DNA of 5,798 bases from Rhodospirillales bacterium. GTDB lineage: Bacteria; Pseudomonadota; Alphaproteobacteria; QKFK01; SZUA-500. The notes beneath the pieces are model-generated. The model ran no database searches and had not been told where the DNA came from. It saw only the letters and a list, made by a program, of their open reading frames with translations. Both the position numbers and the translations under genes were made by a program. Position 1 is the stretch's first letter. Every line of letters starts with the position of its first letter. The stretch lies in NCBI GenBank assembly GCA_003252195.1, contig QKFK01000196.1, forward strand, positions 1 to 5,798. Direction: 5' to 3'. Shown here piece by piece: positions 4,530 to 5,798 of the stretch.

Positions 4530-5798
4530 TTATGATTTAGTCTTGCTTCTAGCAGCTTCTTTGATTGATTCCTCAATTGCCAATTCTTCTTCAAGTGTAT
4601 GGCCAGGGGTTAAGAAGTCAAATGAAGCAAATGCCCCACAAGAATCACACTTAGGTTGCCATTCGGCAGGTTGAGCGCCACATTTTGAACATACCCAACG
4701 TGGATCTTGGTTAGCAGTTTCAGAAATTTTGAGCCATTTGTTAGCTTCTGCATTGTTACTGTTACCACCTGCTTCAAAATCAGCCATTAATTTAGCAGAT
4801 TTTTTAGTTGGGCGGTTTTTAGCATGGAACAGATCTAGCTCTTTACGGGCTTGCCCCCAAACTTCAGCGTCAATTGCCATCTGTGCAATTTCAAGGTGGT
4901 TCATTGGGTGACCGCTGTTAGACATAGCAAGTTGTTCCATCCTTTGAATAGAAACATATTTGTTATCATCTTTCCAAAGAGATAAGTAAGCACCAACAAT
5001 TTCTGGCAATGGACGTGTGCGCCAGATGTTTGATAATATACCAACAGATTTTCTGGCTTCACCTTTAGCATTGTAATATTCAGCTAATTTAATTGCAGGC
5101 GCTGGGATATATGGATATAAATCCGTGCTTTGAGTGAGGTAACGTATGGCAGCTTTTTCATCGCCATCACGAAGAGATTCTTCTGCCATATAATATAGTA
5201 AAGTTGCCTTCATGCGCTTATAAGCATCTTCTTTAACTATCTTCTTTTGATATCCTTCTTCTAGAAGCTCTAAAGCTTCTTTACCCATGCCCAATGTCGC
5301 GTGCAAGTCAAACGCATATTTGCCAACCCATGGCAAATCATCTCTAATTTCATATGCCTTTAATGTGTATTTAAGAGCTTCGTTGAAGTCTTTATTCTTA
5401 AGAGCAATTTCAATTAGGTTTTTATAACCAATAATCGCGGTTTCTGGCACAGATGTTAGCTTTTTAGCGTTGTCACTAATAGCTGTAACATCATCTATAA
5501 TTTTTGCATTTTCTAAAGAAAGAATGTTAACAATAGGGTCGCCAGAGATAAAGCTATTTGCTTGTGCGATTGCTTTTTCTCCAAGCTTGTAATCATCTGC
5601 TAGAGTTGCAACAATACCGCCAATTACGGTAGTTAAGCCATTTTGAGCTACAGTCATTTCTTCTATAGCTTTGTTGTAGCCATCTTTGTAGCCTTCGTCT
5701 TTGGCAATTTTTTTGCTTGCTTCAATTTCTTCTGTTTTGATTTCTTTTTGTTGCTTTGCTTTTGAAACTTTTTCTGGTAAAGCCCCAATTTTTTTAAT
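4530..5798 (-). CDS. hemY: HemY-like TPR protein with C-terminal zinc-ribbon-like motif (5' end cut by window edge)
   Basis: This looks like the tetratricopeptide-repeat part of a HemY-family inner-membrane protein, named for a link to heme biosynthesis in proteobacteria but of unclear mechanism. The frame is open to the right edge, so the ATG at 5657 is internal and the expected N-terminal membrane segments lie outside. The window holds the last 422 residues. They begin with a lysine- and glutamate-rich, probably helical stretch of about 45 residues, then helical repeats including NLIEIALKNKDFNEALKYTL, EALELLEEGYQKK and AAIRYLTQSTDLYPYIP, which read as TPR units. Near the C-terminus four cysteines form CSKC and CDSC pairs 10 residues apart (codons at 4689-4636), with WVCSKCGAQPAEWQPKC between W residues, as I recall for alphaproteobacterial HemY. 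A charged tail of about 33 residues follows. A generic TPR protein is the alternative. A terminator follows directly. Confidence 0.8.
   Translation of the reverse strand: MKKIGALPEKVSKAKQQKEIKTEEIEASKKIAKDEGYKDGYNKAIEEMTVAQNGLTTVIGGIVATLADDYKLGEKAIAQANSFISGDPIVNILSLENAKIIDDVTAISDNAKKLTSVPETAIIGYKNLIEIALKNKDFNEALKYTLKAYEIRDDLPWVGKYAFDLHATLGMGKEALELLEEGYQKKIVKEDAYKRMKATLLYYMAEESLRDGDEKAAIRYLTQSTDLYPYIPAPAIKLAEYYNAKGEARKSVGILSNIWRTRPLPEIVGAYLSLWKDDNKYVSIQRMEQLAMSNSGHPMNHLEIAQMAIDAEVWGQARKELDLFHAKNRPTKKSAKLMADFEAGGNSNNAEANKWLKISETANQDPRWVCSKCGAQPAEWQPKCDSCGAFASFDFLTPGHTLEEELAIEESIKEAARSKTKS

Noticed and set aside
4729..4911. Open frame on the + strand opposite hemY
   Set aside because: It is short, overlaps the HemY-like coding frame completely and has no independent support.

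Overview
The window looks like ordinary chromosomal DNA from an AT-rich Gram-negative bacterium, most likely a low-GC alphaproteobacterium. The reasons are the divergent lgt-midA and ubiK-ybjN-proC blocks, which I recall as a recurrent alphaproteobacterial arrangement, a YbjN protein of the alphaproteobacterial kind, and a HemY-type TPR protein with a C-terminal four-cysteine ribbon. hldD implies heptose-containing LPS. I cannot name a genus. I see no phage, plasmid, transposon, CRISPR or tRNA/rRNA sequence.

Layout. (1) Positions 1-2338 hold a leftward operon, in transcription order hldD (LPS heptose epimerase), lgt (prolipoprotein diacylglyceryl transferase) and midA (SAM methyltransferase for complex I assembly, cut by the left edge). 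The genes are tightly packed: hldD and lgt are 14 bases apart, and lgt and midA overlap by 14 bases. (2) Positions 2339-2446 are a divergent promoter region. (3) Positions 2447-4181 hold a rightward group: ubiK (ubiquinone biosynthesis accessory factor), a 122-197 base gap with a repeat, a perfect DnaA-box sequence and a possible promoter, then ybjN and proC, which overlap by 7 bases. (4) Positions 4182-4529 are a 348-base convergent intergenic region. It contains a promoter-like element, several hairpins and a shared terminator, and may encode a small RNA on the + strand. (5) Positions 4530-5798 hold a leftward HemY-like TPR gene, cut by the right edge.

The genes are housekeeping: envelope biogenesis (hldD, lgt), respiratory chain assembly (midA, ubiK), proline synthesis (proC) and a membrane-associated TPR protein. 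I found no convincing new protein system. The least explained part is the proC/hemY intergenic region: a TTTACA-17-TATAAA promoter candidate, about 170 bases of structured sequence with a perfect 14-base palindrome, and an intrinsic terminator. Smaller points are the DnaA box before ybjN, an uncertain ybjN start, and a lysine-rich stretch ahead of the HemY TPR region.
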